Assembly (NCBI GenBank): GCA_021030915.1
Contig: JAGEMR010000020.1
Span: forward strand, 1-64,000
Length of the DNA: 64,000 nt
Reading direction: 5' to 3'
From: Astrothelium macrocarpum
Lineage: Eukaryota > Ascomycota > Dothideomycetes > Trypetheliales > Trypetheliaceae
Under the pieces are notes generated by a model that did not search any database, was not told the DNA's origin, and was given only the letters and a program-made list of their open reading frames with translations. Position 1 is the first letter of the stretch; the number at the start of each line of letters is the position of its first letter. Both the position numbers and the translations under genes were made by a program. Positions 10,861-22,100 of this stretch are shown in pieces.

Positions 10861-13528
10861 CAGGGGTCGGAAGGATCATTGGATCGCATAGCATAGCATA
10901 ATAGCTGGATAGCATAGGATCTGGATAATTATTCTAATACTAAGAATCATCCCGGGCCCATTTCTAAATCAAATTAGACCTACACATATCAGCCGTCCAA
11001 AAAGTTTTGTATGATGTTCTATTCATCAAATAAATATATTAAAAGTGTTCGTATGAGATTTACAAATAACTGATAAATTTATAGATTATTGTATTCTCAT
11101 CTGAGAATTTTAAAAAAAAAAAACGTTTCCATAATGTGAATTTAATTACAAATTTTATGTTATATATAAAAAATTTCATATATATTATATAATAAATTAA
11201 TAAAAAAGATATTTATTTTTATTCATTATATAAATATTCAATTTTTGATATTTCTTTTCGAATCCAATTTTTTAAATATTCAATTCTTTCAATATTCGTT
11301 GGATTAAGAATCATTTTTTTTTATGAAATCGTATAATGTATATATGAAAAAATTCTTTCAGATTCATCATTTATTATTGAAATAAAGAATACTTCTATTA
11401 TAAAATGTGAAAAAAATGGCCAATATTTTTATTATTAATTTTGATATCATTATTATAAAATTGTTATATTTCCAATATTATACGATATTTCATTATAATA
11501 TTTTTTATATTCATTTTTTATTTATTCTTTTATTTCAATTTTATTTTATATATTTATATAAATCTTATTATATATATTTAATTGGATTCGTTATTCTGAT
11601 AAAATTTGATTTTGGATATTAATATACGAAATAAATTCAGAAATATTATGAATATTTTTAAATCAATATTAAAAAGATTCAATTTTATATAAAATTATCT
11701 TTTTTTAATTTTTTTATCAGATTTTTTTAATATATTTTATATGATTATTTGAATGAAATATAAATATTATCATATAATACGGTGAATTATCTGAATATTG
11801 ATAATATTTCTGATATTTCTTCCAATATTTATAGATTCGTATAATAAATTTTTTATTGAATTTTTTATATTTATTTTTATTTTCTATCAGTAAAATTTTA
11901 TATGAATAAAATTAAATTTTATATCAAAGAATTCTCTATATATATAAATAAAATATCCATTATCAAAAGAATTTTATTTAAATATATTTTATGATCTTAT
12001 ATCTTAAATATTATATAATAAAATAATTCCAAAAAGATATGAATTATATAAAACTGATTCCATTTATATATATTGAAAATATCAGATGATAGAATATTGA
12101 AATAAAATTTAATATATTTATTGATATTAATTTCGTATTTTAAAATTATATTGAAAAAAAAGAATCAGAATTTCTATTTTATACGATTATCCAATGGGAT
12201 CATTCTTCCAATTATTCGTCTAAATTCTACCGAATGAAATGATAAATTACGGTTATGAATAATAATATTATAAAATTTTTTAAAAATTCCAAATATACGA
12301 AATTAATCTGTCTTCTTTTTTATCTATTTTTCATTCAAATTTATATTTTTATTTTCTTTTCAATCGTATGATTCAAATATTGTTAGATTAAAAAAATCTT
12401 TGAATAAAAAATCTTATATAATGAAATTGATAATATATTTTTGATAACGAATTCTTTATTTTTATGAATTCTAATTAATATTTTATTCTTTTATATATTT
12501 ATTTATCGTAAAATAAAGAATATTATTTATATTTGAATTATTTGCGATTAAAATATCAAATTTTTATACAATTCTATATTCTTGAAATACCGGAAGAATG
12601 AATTTCCATTAATTCTTTTCTGAATATTCAGTTATTATATAAAAAATAAAAAGAATATTCCGAAATTTCATTTCATTATTCATATAATGAATATAAATTA
12701 TAAAAAAAAGGAGATTATTCGATGAAATTCAGATATCAATAAAAAAATGGATATTTATAAATATAAATTGAAAATTCTTTTATATAATATTTTATTGATA
12801 ATCGTATTATTTTTGAATAAAAGAAATAAAATTTTTATCATTTGAATGAATTATTAAAATTGATATAAAATTCAGAATTAAATAAATCGTATGAAATTCT
12901 GATTATTCGAATAATTAGAATGGAAGATTTTATACGATAATTAGATTGATCAGCGTTTTTTTAAAAATATCTTTATTAAAAATTCTTTTTAATATCAGAA
13001 TCTCAAATTCATCCATTTTATACGTATCGTTTATAGCCTTTTTATATAATTACATAAATTAAATATATAAAATTTCTTTTGTATAAGAAATACGAATTTT
13101 ATTAATAATATCATATATTATAATATGACGCCGAAAATTTATATTAATATTCGATATATACGAATAATTCTTTTGATTATAATAAAAAAATAATCATCTA
13201 TTTTGTTTAATTGATTCATTTTCATATGAATCACGGATATACTGATGAAGATCTGAAATCTTTTTTCTAGATTTTTATATATCAGAAATTTCAGAAAGAA
13301 TAACAAAAAAGATTTCAGAATTGAAACCCATTATAAATAATATATTTTATACAAAAATCAGATGAAAGAATTTTTTAATATTAAAATTAAATTTCGGCAA
13401 TTAAAATAAAATCGGAATTATCGGATATACCCCTGGATAATCCAGGATTATTATGCTATCCTATGCTATCCAAATAATCCAGAATCCTGCATAATGATGC
13501 CATACCTTAATGATCCTTCCGACCCCTG
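10861..13528. mobile_element. RIP-eroded hAT-type DNA transposon (2668 bp)
   Basis: The termini are perfect 20-bp inverted repeats (CAGGGGTCGGAAGGATCATT inward from each end) flanked by the 8-bp duplication ATCTGTCA. The CAGGG start plus 8-bp duplication identifies the hAT superfamily. Just inside both ends are clusters of GGATAGCATAGGAT/GCATAG motifs, probably subterminal transposase sites. The interior is extremely AT-rich with no usable frame, as expected after RIP; the termini themselves are much less altered. The element lies inside what would otherwise be a 60-nt intron of the lipase/NACHT NLR. Confidence 0.92.
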
Positions 13529-13536
13529 ATCTGTCA
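13529..13536. repeat. hAT target-site duplication, right (ATCTGTCA)
   Basis: Exact copy of the octamer at 10853-10860, directly after the right terminus. Confidence 0.93.
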
Positions 13537-15319
13537 GGTGTACTTGAGAAATGATCAGAGGATTTCAAATATTTGACAGACCTGCAAATACCTGCAAATT
13601 ATGTCCAAGGCTTCTGTCCTTTTTCTGTTGCATCCGCAGCTCCTTCAACTGCGCTATTTTCTCGCCTATACTCGACTCATCTACATGATCCTCCGAGGTA
13701 ACAGATCCATTGCCTAAGACAAGGGTACCTTATGAAATCAGACGGCCTTGAAGGATAGAGTACGGTTACATCGACTCACCTGTCCGTGTTGTCACATGCA
13801 AGTCGGCGGTTGGATTGTTTATTTCTTTGGATTGCAAGAGACTATCGGAAGCAAATGAATTCGTGATATCATAGAGGTGGGACACGATAACTTCGTAGTC
13901 TGAGTCGTGGGGCGAGAATTTGACGATATCTGAATGATTTTTGTTGATTGGGACCCGTTTCTCGGAACACCGATGGACTGCCGAATTGCGGTTCAATGCA
14001 ACGTAATGGTGACCTAATCGATTCAGATCCCCTTGAGAAGAAAGCTGTAGCGGACATTGTATGATTAGAGCCATAAATTACTGATGATCTTGTGCCTACA
14101 TGTGCCATCCGAGATCGCTTTGTCTCATAGAATGAAAGAATTCGGATTCGTGAGTGCATTGCAATTCCGCTAAATTGTTCATCGAGGAGAGTGAGATAGT
14201 TATCATCGGTAGAAAGGACCTTGACAAGCGGCTCGTTTGGTTGATCTCGGACTATGGTGAGCAAGTGGGATACATCCAGTCCAAGATGAGGAGCGGCGAA
14301 AAAGAGTACACTGCGAATCTTCTCGAGCATCGCTCTTTCGACGTCAACGCCGCCTGCAAGAGCCACCATAGCTCGTTTGATAATGATGCCCCCTAAACTA
14401 TGAGCAAAAATGATGATTGGTTTCATAGCAAGGGAAGAACATCCAATGGACTTCAATCTTTCAATAAAAGACGTTGCCAGGTCGTCAATGACTTGGAACG
14501 ACTCATTGCTTATCAATGGTGTAGCATATCCGTACAATATTTGTCTGCATGTTGGAAGGTTTTCAGGCAACTGGTCTCGCAGCCAGACAAAATCCGAATT
14601 CGGACTACGCTGCTTCCACGATCCGAGCGGGTGGCTGGACAGCCCGGAGATAGCAATGCAACTTCGGTCTCTATGTAAGTAGATAATTTACAGCCTTATA
14701 GAGGGGTTTGAAGCTACGAACTTTGCAAGATGATCCAATTCGTCAACATCGTTGAGTGGAGTGAACCCATCAAAAAGCACGTCAAAGACAAGTACACGAT
14801 TCCGTCCCAGTTGGGGGGCTTGCAATATCCATTTTTCTTCATTATTATCAAAGGGTCGGGGGCAAGTTTTGAACGTTAACGTTGCAACTTGGGTCGGAGG
14901 ATTCTCCCAGACAACTAAGCTCGTGGCAAGGGAGAAGACCTGAATCGCATCCTGGGGACCCAAGTCGGCTGAGACGTCCACAAGGAACTCAGCAACATCT
15001 TCTATTGTCAGGGACTGGGGCAATTGCCTGAGCCGGTAGGTGAGACGGTCGCGCGGACGTGGCATCAATTCTGTGTCATCCTCCAGAAATAGTGTCGAGT
15101 AGAAGTGAATGAAATGAAGAGCTCTCACGCGGCTGACTTTGTAAGAACGTACGTGATGCAAAAGTTGACTAACGCTAATTGGTTAGAGAGCTCCATCACC
15201 ACGTACCCGGATCTACCACCTTTTACGATCTCAACCTCTCAACTGTCTCGACGCGTCACACGACTCTCATTTTATCAATGTGTACTTCAATAGGATTTTC
15301 TAGTAATATCCAGCCTGCC

Positions 15320-16290
15320 ATTGAACATGGAGTCAACCATTCAACGTTATCGCAGTGCTATAGAGGTGTCACAAAAGGGCCTGACGAGATTTTTCGAAGA
15401 TCGCAGTCATTTTTTTCAGACGCTTAGACGAAGGTTTTTGTTCGAATACAATGATAAGCTCACAATTTGCAGCATCCCTTCCACCTTTCAAGTTGTCCGA
15501 AGCTTCCCATACGAGATCTGTAGCCGCGAGCCTGGAAAACATTGGGTTTACTGCCAAGGGACAGCCAACAATGGCATCCTCTGCTCAGCATATCCAAGCA
15601 CAATTGATATTCTTCTAAAAGAAAACCGAATACTATAGCTCAATTGGGAAACACTTGGCGTGGATGGTGCAACAATTTGCAAAATATCAAACACAGCCGA
15701 ATAACATTACATATGGTTCACAAGGGCTTCTTGGTGGGGCGCTTAGAGAAAAAGAGCAAGGTGTTTGACAAGCAGCTTCATGACCAAGGTGGTCTCCCCG
15801 ATTTAGTATCGGATGGAAGCCGCGAATGGATTACTATCCTTGCTTGTATCTCTGCAGCAGACCAAGCATTTCCACCTTCTATTACAAACGATTCTGAATC
15901 CGGCAAGCTCCAAGACTCATAGATCACAGACTTTGATCGAAGAATGCTGTTTTGTTATTCCACTACTTCTTCTACGGTTTGAGCAAATGATGATATCAAC
16001 TTCAAATAATTGACAACAGTCTTTGATCGATATACGAAGGAGCCGGCTTGCTAGGGTCGAGACTATCGCCTCTTTATTGTCGACAGCCATGACAGCCATA
16101 CAACAATGGATTTGCTTGATTGGCGTGATGAACATTGTATCCTTGTGACAATTCTATCTCCTCATTCGGCACATAAATTGTATTCTCTCGATGTGAATCC
16201 AATGCTTGCCCACTTGCGGTCAAGCCTTTTGCCACCTTCGCTATACCTACTATCAGACCAGTGGAGAAGCATGGGTGGAGCATGGGACAA
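15320..16290 (+). mobile_element. Pogo/Fot1-like (Tc1/mariner, DDE) transposase remnant
   Basis: Fragments in several frames follow the order of a pogo-type transposase. A helix-turn-helix-like part ends in GKHWVYC (about 15320-15560); HKGFLVGRLEKKSKVF (about 15720-15770) matches the region around the first catalytic Asp; REWITILACISAADQAFPP (about 15815-15875) is next; then YRLFIVDSHDSHTTMDLL with HCILVTILSPHSAHKLYSLD (about 16060-16195), which matches the second Asp and the PPHSTH block. Frameshifts and stops separate the pieces, so it is dead. I found no terminal inverted repeats. Confidence 0.72.
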
Positions 16291-16644
16291 GTAGTTTAAG
16301 TAACCCGCCGGTGGCGATGCAGAGCTAACCCTCGTGTCTCAATGGCCTTGGACTCGCGCAATTCTTAAAGATTCCCAAGAGACCTCTTGAAAGGCGCTTC
16401 GATCATCTACGATGCTGCTCCATCGTTCACGTTTCGGGTTTATTCTGATGTGAAGAGCTCGTCAAGGCAATATGGAGGTAAAAGAGGGAGCAGTCTACCA
16501 AACTGGGTAATGATAGTCTACGGCCTTTTCATTAGACAGGCAAAGGTACTGCACGTATTGATTGACCTCTACAGCGCTTTCTTAGTCTAATGGATTGGTG
16601 TGCTGCCCAAGTTTCGTTTAGAAAGTCCAACCTCATGATTCGTG
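16291..16644. other. No gene seen
   Basis: Short gap between the transposase remnant and the 3' end of THG1. It may contain more of the degraded transposon, but I cannot recognise it. Confidence 0.35.
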
Positions 16645-18159
16645 CTACTTCACGTTTCGCCCCGCCCTACCCGACAATATCCACGGGCGCTGCAACCAAA
16701 AGTCATCCTTGATGAGATCTACGTGCTCGATAGCAACGCGTGCTTTTCTCTGCGCTTTCTGCTCCTTTGCCATTTGCGTTTTGGACATCGCCTTTGATGG
16801 CTCTGCCGCTATCGTCGAGCGAGTATCGCTTGGGCTCGCTGATGTCTTCCGAGACTGGGGAGCATCACTGTTGTTGTCATCCTGACCGGAGTCGGCGTGA
16901 GCTACTGTTGATGTCTGCGATAATGATGGGTCGGTGTACTACCAACGAAGCGTCAATTGTCATGACAGATCATGGTAGGGTGCGCTTGTAGAGCACATAC
17001 ATCTCGATAGAGAATACTACCCTTTTTAAACATTTCAGCCTCATTATTATAATTAATGCCAAAGCGGGAGAAGAGGATTTCATTTTTGTCACTGGACACT
17101 GTGCCCTGCTGCGAAATTAGCGCGGCTTTCATGGTGTTTGTAAGCCAGCTCTAGTCGCGGATGATATTGAGAGCGGGTTGTAACAGCCTGTCGGATGGTG
17201 GATGTGATCATCGTACCATAAGAGCCTTTTCGGCGTCTGTTCCAGTCATTCCGCCTTTTTGAATCAGAGCCCAGAAGGTCGTGTTGTAGAGGTTATTGAT
17301 ATGACCTAAAAGTGCAATTTAGACTTTTAATCTTGAACATTAGGATTAGGATGAGTTGCAGACAGTCTGCGTCCATCAAGGTTGCAAATTTGTCGCGAAC
17401 CATATGCAAATCAGCACGAATACTTACAGTCGACTTGTCGCCATGACATGTAATCTCTTAGAAGCTGGTCGTTCGGGTACAGGACAGCTCTGCCGTCGAA
17501 ACTAGGTAAAGGGGCCGACAAGGGCTTGTCTTTGAAGAATGATGGCCAGAGATGAACATAGTAAGACGTAAAAGTAGAAACGATGGTAGTGACGAGCTTG
17601 CTTGGTAGTGCCAATGTCAAAAATCTCTTTCGGACAATAAAATAACAGCCACTGGTACCTTTCTCTCCGTTCGAAGAGCGTGCAGTCTTTGTGGAAAATG
17701 AAGCTGCATTACAACCGTAAGCTTGCAATGACGATGAGGAGAACAAACAAAATTTTTTTGGAAGAAAATTTTTGTGGGCAGAAGTTTGCATACCTAAACT
17801 CATCAGAAACTCCATATGCAAGCACCAGGTCCGGAAGCTCTCTCATGACCCCCCCGGCCGCCGCATTCATGAGATCCAGAGCGCGCTTGTCGTTTGGCTT
17901 TTCGAAGTCATACGTAGCAGACAGCCTATGGTAAAATTTCACCGTCTCAGCTCCGCACTTTATTGAAAGCATAGCCTAGAATTTAATGTCACGAACTTAT
18001 GGAATCCCCGTCCATCAATGCGGATAACGATCCAGGTGTTGGGGAGTAGCACATCAGGTTGTTCGAATGCGCGTACGTATTCGTACCTGGCCCATAGTTT
18101 ATCAGTATCATACCTTCATGAGCTATCGTGATCGACATGAGATACTTTGAGTTTGCCAT
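16645..18159 (-). CDS. THG1: tRNA-His guanylyltransferase
   Basis: Adds the extra G at position -1 of tRNA-His by 3'-5' polymerisation, needed for recognition by histidyl-tRNA synthetase. Eight exons: 18159-18146, 18086-17997, 17925-17794, 17703-17659, 17600-17428, 17305-17217, 17105-17001, 16938-16645. They sum to 942 nt and give a 313-aa protein. Splicing restores [16 protein letters not shown], the metal-binding DGRGFHKLS (about residues 29-37), [57 protein letters not shown] and [22 protein letters not shown]. The C-terminal tail is basic ([10 protein letters not shown]...[11 protein letters not shown]), as in other filamentous fungi. The first exon is only 14 nt. SDEF replaces the more common SDEY. 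Nothing suggests loss of function. Confidence 0.95.
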
Positions 18160-19137
18160 GGATCATAAGCATTTGGGATGGTGTCAAAGGCCGGCGAGTA
18201 AAAAGATTGTGGATCGTGAGAGATTCTCTTCAAACAGGAAGCAGGACAATTGGAATGTGCCGCACAGTTCTAAGGCTGGTTCTTCAACAAATGGCTTCAT
18301 GCGTATGATTAATTAAAACTACTTCAAGGGTGTCTTCAGAGTGTGTATGACAAATTCAATCAATTTGATCGATTTCTATTGACTCATTCTAACTCAACCT
18401 CCCCCATCGCTGCCCGCATCATCCTCCGCCGGTCTCAGCAAAAAATTCGTCATATTACCACTCGCCTGCCTACTTCCTCCTCTCAATCCTCGGCAGTTAA
18501 ACCTCTGTATCTCAAAACTTTCTCCGCACTACACTTCATCGCAATATCTCTCCCCTTCAAGTGACCATCCCAACAAGTGTCTTCAAGGCCTCGCCAGGCT
18601 AACAAAGTTAACAGAAACAAAGCCCACCAAATATCGCAATTTGGAGTGATGGGCTACGGTATTCTTCCCTCCAGCATCACACACACGCAGAGCATGGAAA
18701 CACAAATGCAACAGGAGGGAAAAAAAAAGGAAAAGACAAATTTCTCCTCCGAAAAATCAAAGAAAAGCGGCTGCATGTCAAATGCCGCCAATCTTGCCAC
18801 CAGCGCCGCATGTAATGAGTCTCCTCACGCACAAGTAAGATCTCGAAGAAAAGGAAAAAAACGCCAGGTATTGTGTGGTTTGGTTGGTATTTAATAACAC
18901 AGTCTGCGGTTCAAAAAAGTTTCGTCGCACCAGGGGGAAAAAAAAGAGCAAAACAGCAAGGCAAAGGAAAAACGCCGTAAGATCCAGATGCTTCAAGTCT
19001 CGATTCCCTTTTTTTTGTGGTGTGGTAAAGTTCGGAAGTGGTGGTACAGAGGCAGAAGAACGCAAAAACTCGTGAGCTCAGCTAAGAGAACGAGCGAGGA
19101 ACGAAAATCTGAGCGTACGTGTAGATGGTCGACTCTT
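18160..19137. other. Intergenic between THG1 and RPB1
   Basis: Contains the upstream region of THG1 and the downstream region of RPB1, both on the minus strand. Several short plus-strand frames have no domain. A-rich patches occur around 18720 and 18940. No RNA gene was recognised. Confidence 0.45.
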
Positions 19138-22100
19138 TCATTCTTTTGGAGAACTGAATGAATATTAGCAGCGGATACGCAGCGAAGGATGAAGAGAAAC
19201 TGTGAAAAGAGTTTGATCTTACGTTGGAGAGTACGCGGCCGGCGAAGTCGGAGACCATTTGGGCGACGACGCTGAGTAGGGTGCCGAGCCAGGCGAGCCT
19301 GAGAACTGCGGCGAGCTCGGAGAGTAGGATGCATTCGCCGCAGGGCTGGTGGGGCTGTACGCGGGCGAAGCCGGGCTGTACGCCGGTGAGGTGGGCGAGT
19401 TGGGCGATTGGCGCTTTGCACCACCGGCACCGAATTGCGGGCTGGTTGGGCTGTACATGGGTGATGAAGGACTGAAGGCCGGAGAAGTCGGGCTGTAAGC
19501 CGGAGAAGCTGGGCTTGCCCCTTTGCCTGCAGCAGGAGAAGTTGGGGAATAAAAATTTGGCGAGGATGGAGAGAAATTTGGTGATGAGGGAGAGTAAGCT
19601 GGTGAAGCGGGAGATCCGCTTGAGGGGCCGAACGAAGGCGAGCTGGGAGAATACGCAGGTGAGGTTGGAGTGTAGGCTGGACTCGCAGGACTGTTGGGCG
19701 AGAAGCGTGGAGAAGTCGAAAATCCAGGGCTGGTAAGCGAAATCCCTGGAGAAGAGGGAGAGTACACAGGAGATGCAGGAGAATACATTCCTGGAGATGT
19801 TGGACTGGTGCCGCTGAAAGGACTGCGGCCACCACCAAAGGCAGGGCTGGTACTGCCATAAGGACTCATAGCTCCATCGCCAAGGTTGGGGCCGTAGACA
19901 CTGAATCCGCCCGATTCGTCACCACCACCAGCAGCCATTGGGGAAAAAGAAGCACCGGGATCTTGACCATAGAACCCGCCTTCTTGCATAGGCGAGCCGA
20001 GTTCATATGGTGTAGCAGAACCATCCATTGCGGCGCCAGCAGAATCCGCAACACCAGGCAAGAGGCCTGCACGAGTATTCTGCGTCAAGTTGTCCAGCAT
20101 CTTCTGATCGAGGATGATCTCATGTTCGCCCGTACCCATCGGCGCAAGCTGTCCAAGCATGACGTTTTCAGAGATACCGCGGCAGTCGTCCAACTCACCC
20201 AGAGCAGCAGCCTCGAGCAAAATCTCGACCGTCTCTTCGAAGGAACAACGCATGAGAGCACCAGTATCAGCGCGATTGATGCCGTGACGGGTGATTGCCA
20301 TCAGACTACCCCGTGCTGTCATGACATCCACAAGGACTTGCATATGACGGAAGTTGACGTATGAACCGTCAAAGGAAAGCACCTCATAAAGTTGAAGCAT
20401 CAGCGAAGTTCGTGCTGCTTCAATTCCAAAGACCTTGAGGACTTCAGTGAAGGAGTTTGTCGTGGTTCGGTATGGGTCAACACCTTCGACTGCTAGGACG
20501 TCTGCAAAGGAGGTGCCATCTGTCTCGAGATACCATTCCGGATTGTCCTTGTCGGTAGTAAGTCCACCGTCTTTATCTTCGATAATCCTGTCTCTTGAGT
20601 TGATGTACGCTTTAGTGATGCCTTCCACGCCTCGGAGAGTAAGCATATCAAGCATATGCATCTCGATCTTCTTGAGATAATGTTCTGGAGTTTCTCCTTC
20701 ATCCTCATCTTCCTTGGACTGGGTGTTGACAGTTCGGATGCGGATGACTTGATCGTCAGCGTTATTATCACTGAAGATGACGGCAAGATCCTGTCCAAAC
20801 GCCTCTTTGAGCCTCGAACCAACATCAGAAGCAGTCAAGCCCTTGTCGAGCAGTTTACGGCGGCTGAGGACTATACGAAGGAGCCACTTGGACTGACTGT
20901 CAAGATCTTCGCTACTATCGTCAATGATAAAGTACGAGTCGACCATATCCTTGTCGGTTTCGATGACAGTGTCCTTGACATCAGGATCATACCATATTTC
21001 CGTAGACTCAGTAATGGAGCGCAGAGTTGTATGCTCGACTTTGCTTCGTAGATCTTTGCAGCTTTCTTTGTTGGTCATGAGCTTCTTAGACTGGAAGACG
21101 TGCATCCGCGGAGTCTTGATATTTTCAGCCACATTAAGAATTTCCTTGAGACGAGGAACACCCAGAGTGACGTTCTTAGCTGCAATACCTGTAAAATGAA
21201 ACGTGTTAAGCGTCATCTGTGTGGCAGGCTCTCCAATAGACTGGGCAGCAAGCACGCCGACCATCTCACCAGGACTGACCAGAGACCTCGAGAATCTAGC
21301 TTCAATGTCCCCGAGGACGTTTTCGAAAGCCAGCTTGTTGAGCGAGTGTTGAGCGACAAGACGTTTAAAGGCAAGACGAGCGCGCAAGAGAACCTTGAAG
21401 AGTATCGTGGCACTGTGATCTGCTTCTCGAGAGAGACGGTCGTCACCGCGAATGACAATGAGACGGTTAAGCAAGTCCCTGACTTGGGGAATAACTTCGG
21501 CAGGGTGAAGATCACTCCTAGCTCCATCTTTGACTCGGAATTTGTGTTTGGCAGTCTCAATGATGCGCAGGATGTTGAGGGGTAGCTGGAGTTGATCTTC
21601 AATCTCATTCTTGGCCTTGCCTTGCATCCATATCCTCATGAACTCGCGGTCTTGTTGCAGCTGTTCCCATTCGTCGTCCAGGTAACGTTGCACTTCAACA
21701 TCTCCAGCAATCTCGTGAGCCTGTTCAAGAAGATCTGGCGATAGAGAATAGTTCGGATCCATTACGTCCATGCGGAAATCATTTTTGAACTTCTCGTTCT
21801 TTGATGTAATGTGGTCGATAAGCTGTTGCTCAATGTGTACAGCGTCAAGACCATCCTCGCCGTAGACGAACTGGACAACATCTCCCAAAGAATTCCGAAC
21901 AGTGCCATCGTACTTGGCCATGACATCTTCCAGAGCTTTGACAAGACGACGCTGGATATAACCCGTCTCTGCAGTTTTCACAGCAGTATCGATGAGACCT
22001 TCACGACCAGCCATGGCGTGGAAGAAGAACTCGGTCGGCGTTAGACCACGAAGATAGGAATTTTCGACGAAACCTCTTGCTTCTGGAGAATAATCATCCT

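Larger units (their letters stand above)
8468..15065 (-). pseudogene. Broken NLR: lipase-like (SesB-type) / NACHT / ankyrin, split by a hAT element
   Basis: One minus-strand NLR can be followed from MPRPRDRLTYRL at 15065 to a stop at 8468. Exons: 15065-14722, 14670-14100, 14044-13780, 13713-13582, then 10845 to about 10745, then the NACHT part from 10734. The junctions restore CIAISGLSSHPLGSW, the nucleophile motif AHSLGG of the alpha/beta-hydrolase domain, and NRNSAVHRCSEKRVPINKNH. The NACHT part has Walker A GKPGSGKST and an acidic DALDECND; a short ankyrin-like tail (LLLDFGAEVN) follows. Lesions: the hAT element lies within the fourth intron (13581-10846); the short exon at 10845-10745 does not join the NACHT exon in phase; and one base is missing at the G run 9835-9838 (C run on the coding strand), after which the frame jumps to LDTYYARIVERLPQSS. 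It was presumably a functional receptor before these changes. Confidence 0.85.

Noticed and set aside
11407..11622. Open frame inside the hAT element (and similar ones at 29645-29860, 30025-30328)
   Set aside because: These frames consist of Ile, Tyr, Phe, Lys and Asn codons produced by extreme AT content; no domain or codon preference supports them.
18993..19859. 288-codon minus-strand frame rich in Leu, Arg and Pro
   Set aside because: It is the C-terminal domain of RPB1 read one base out of phase; the repetitive DNA keeps the alternative frame open.
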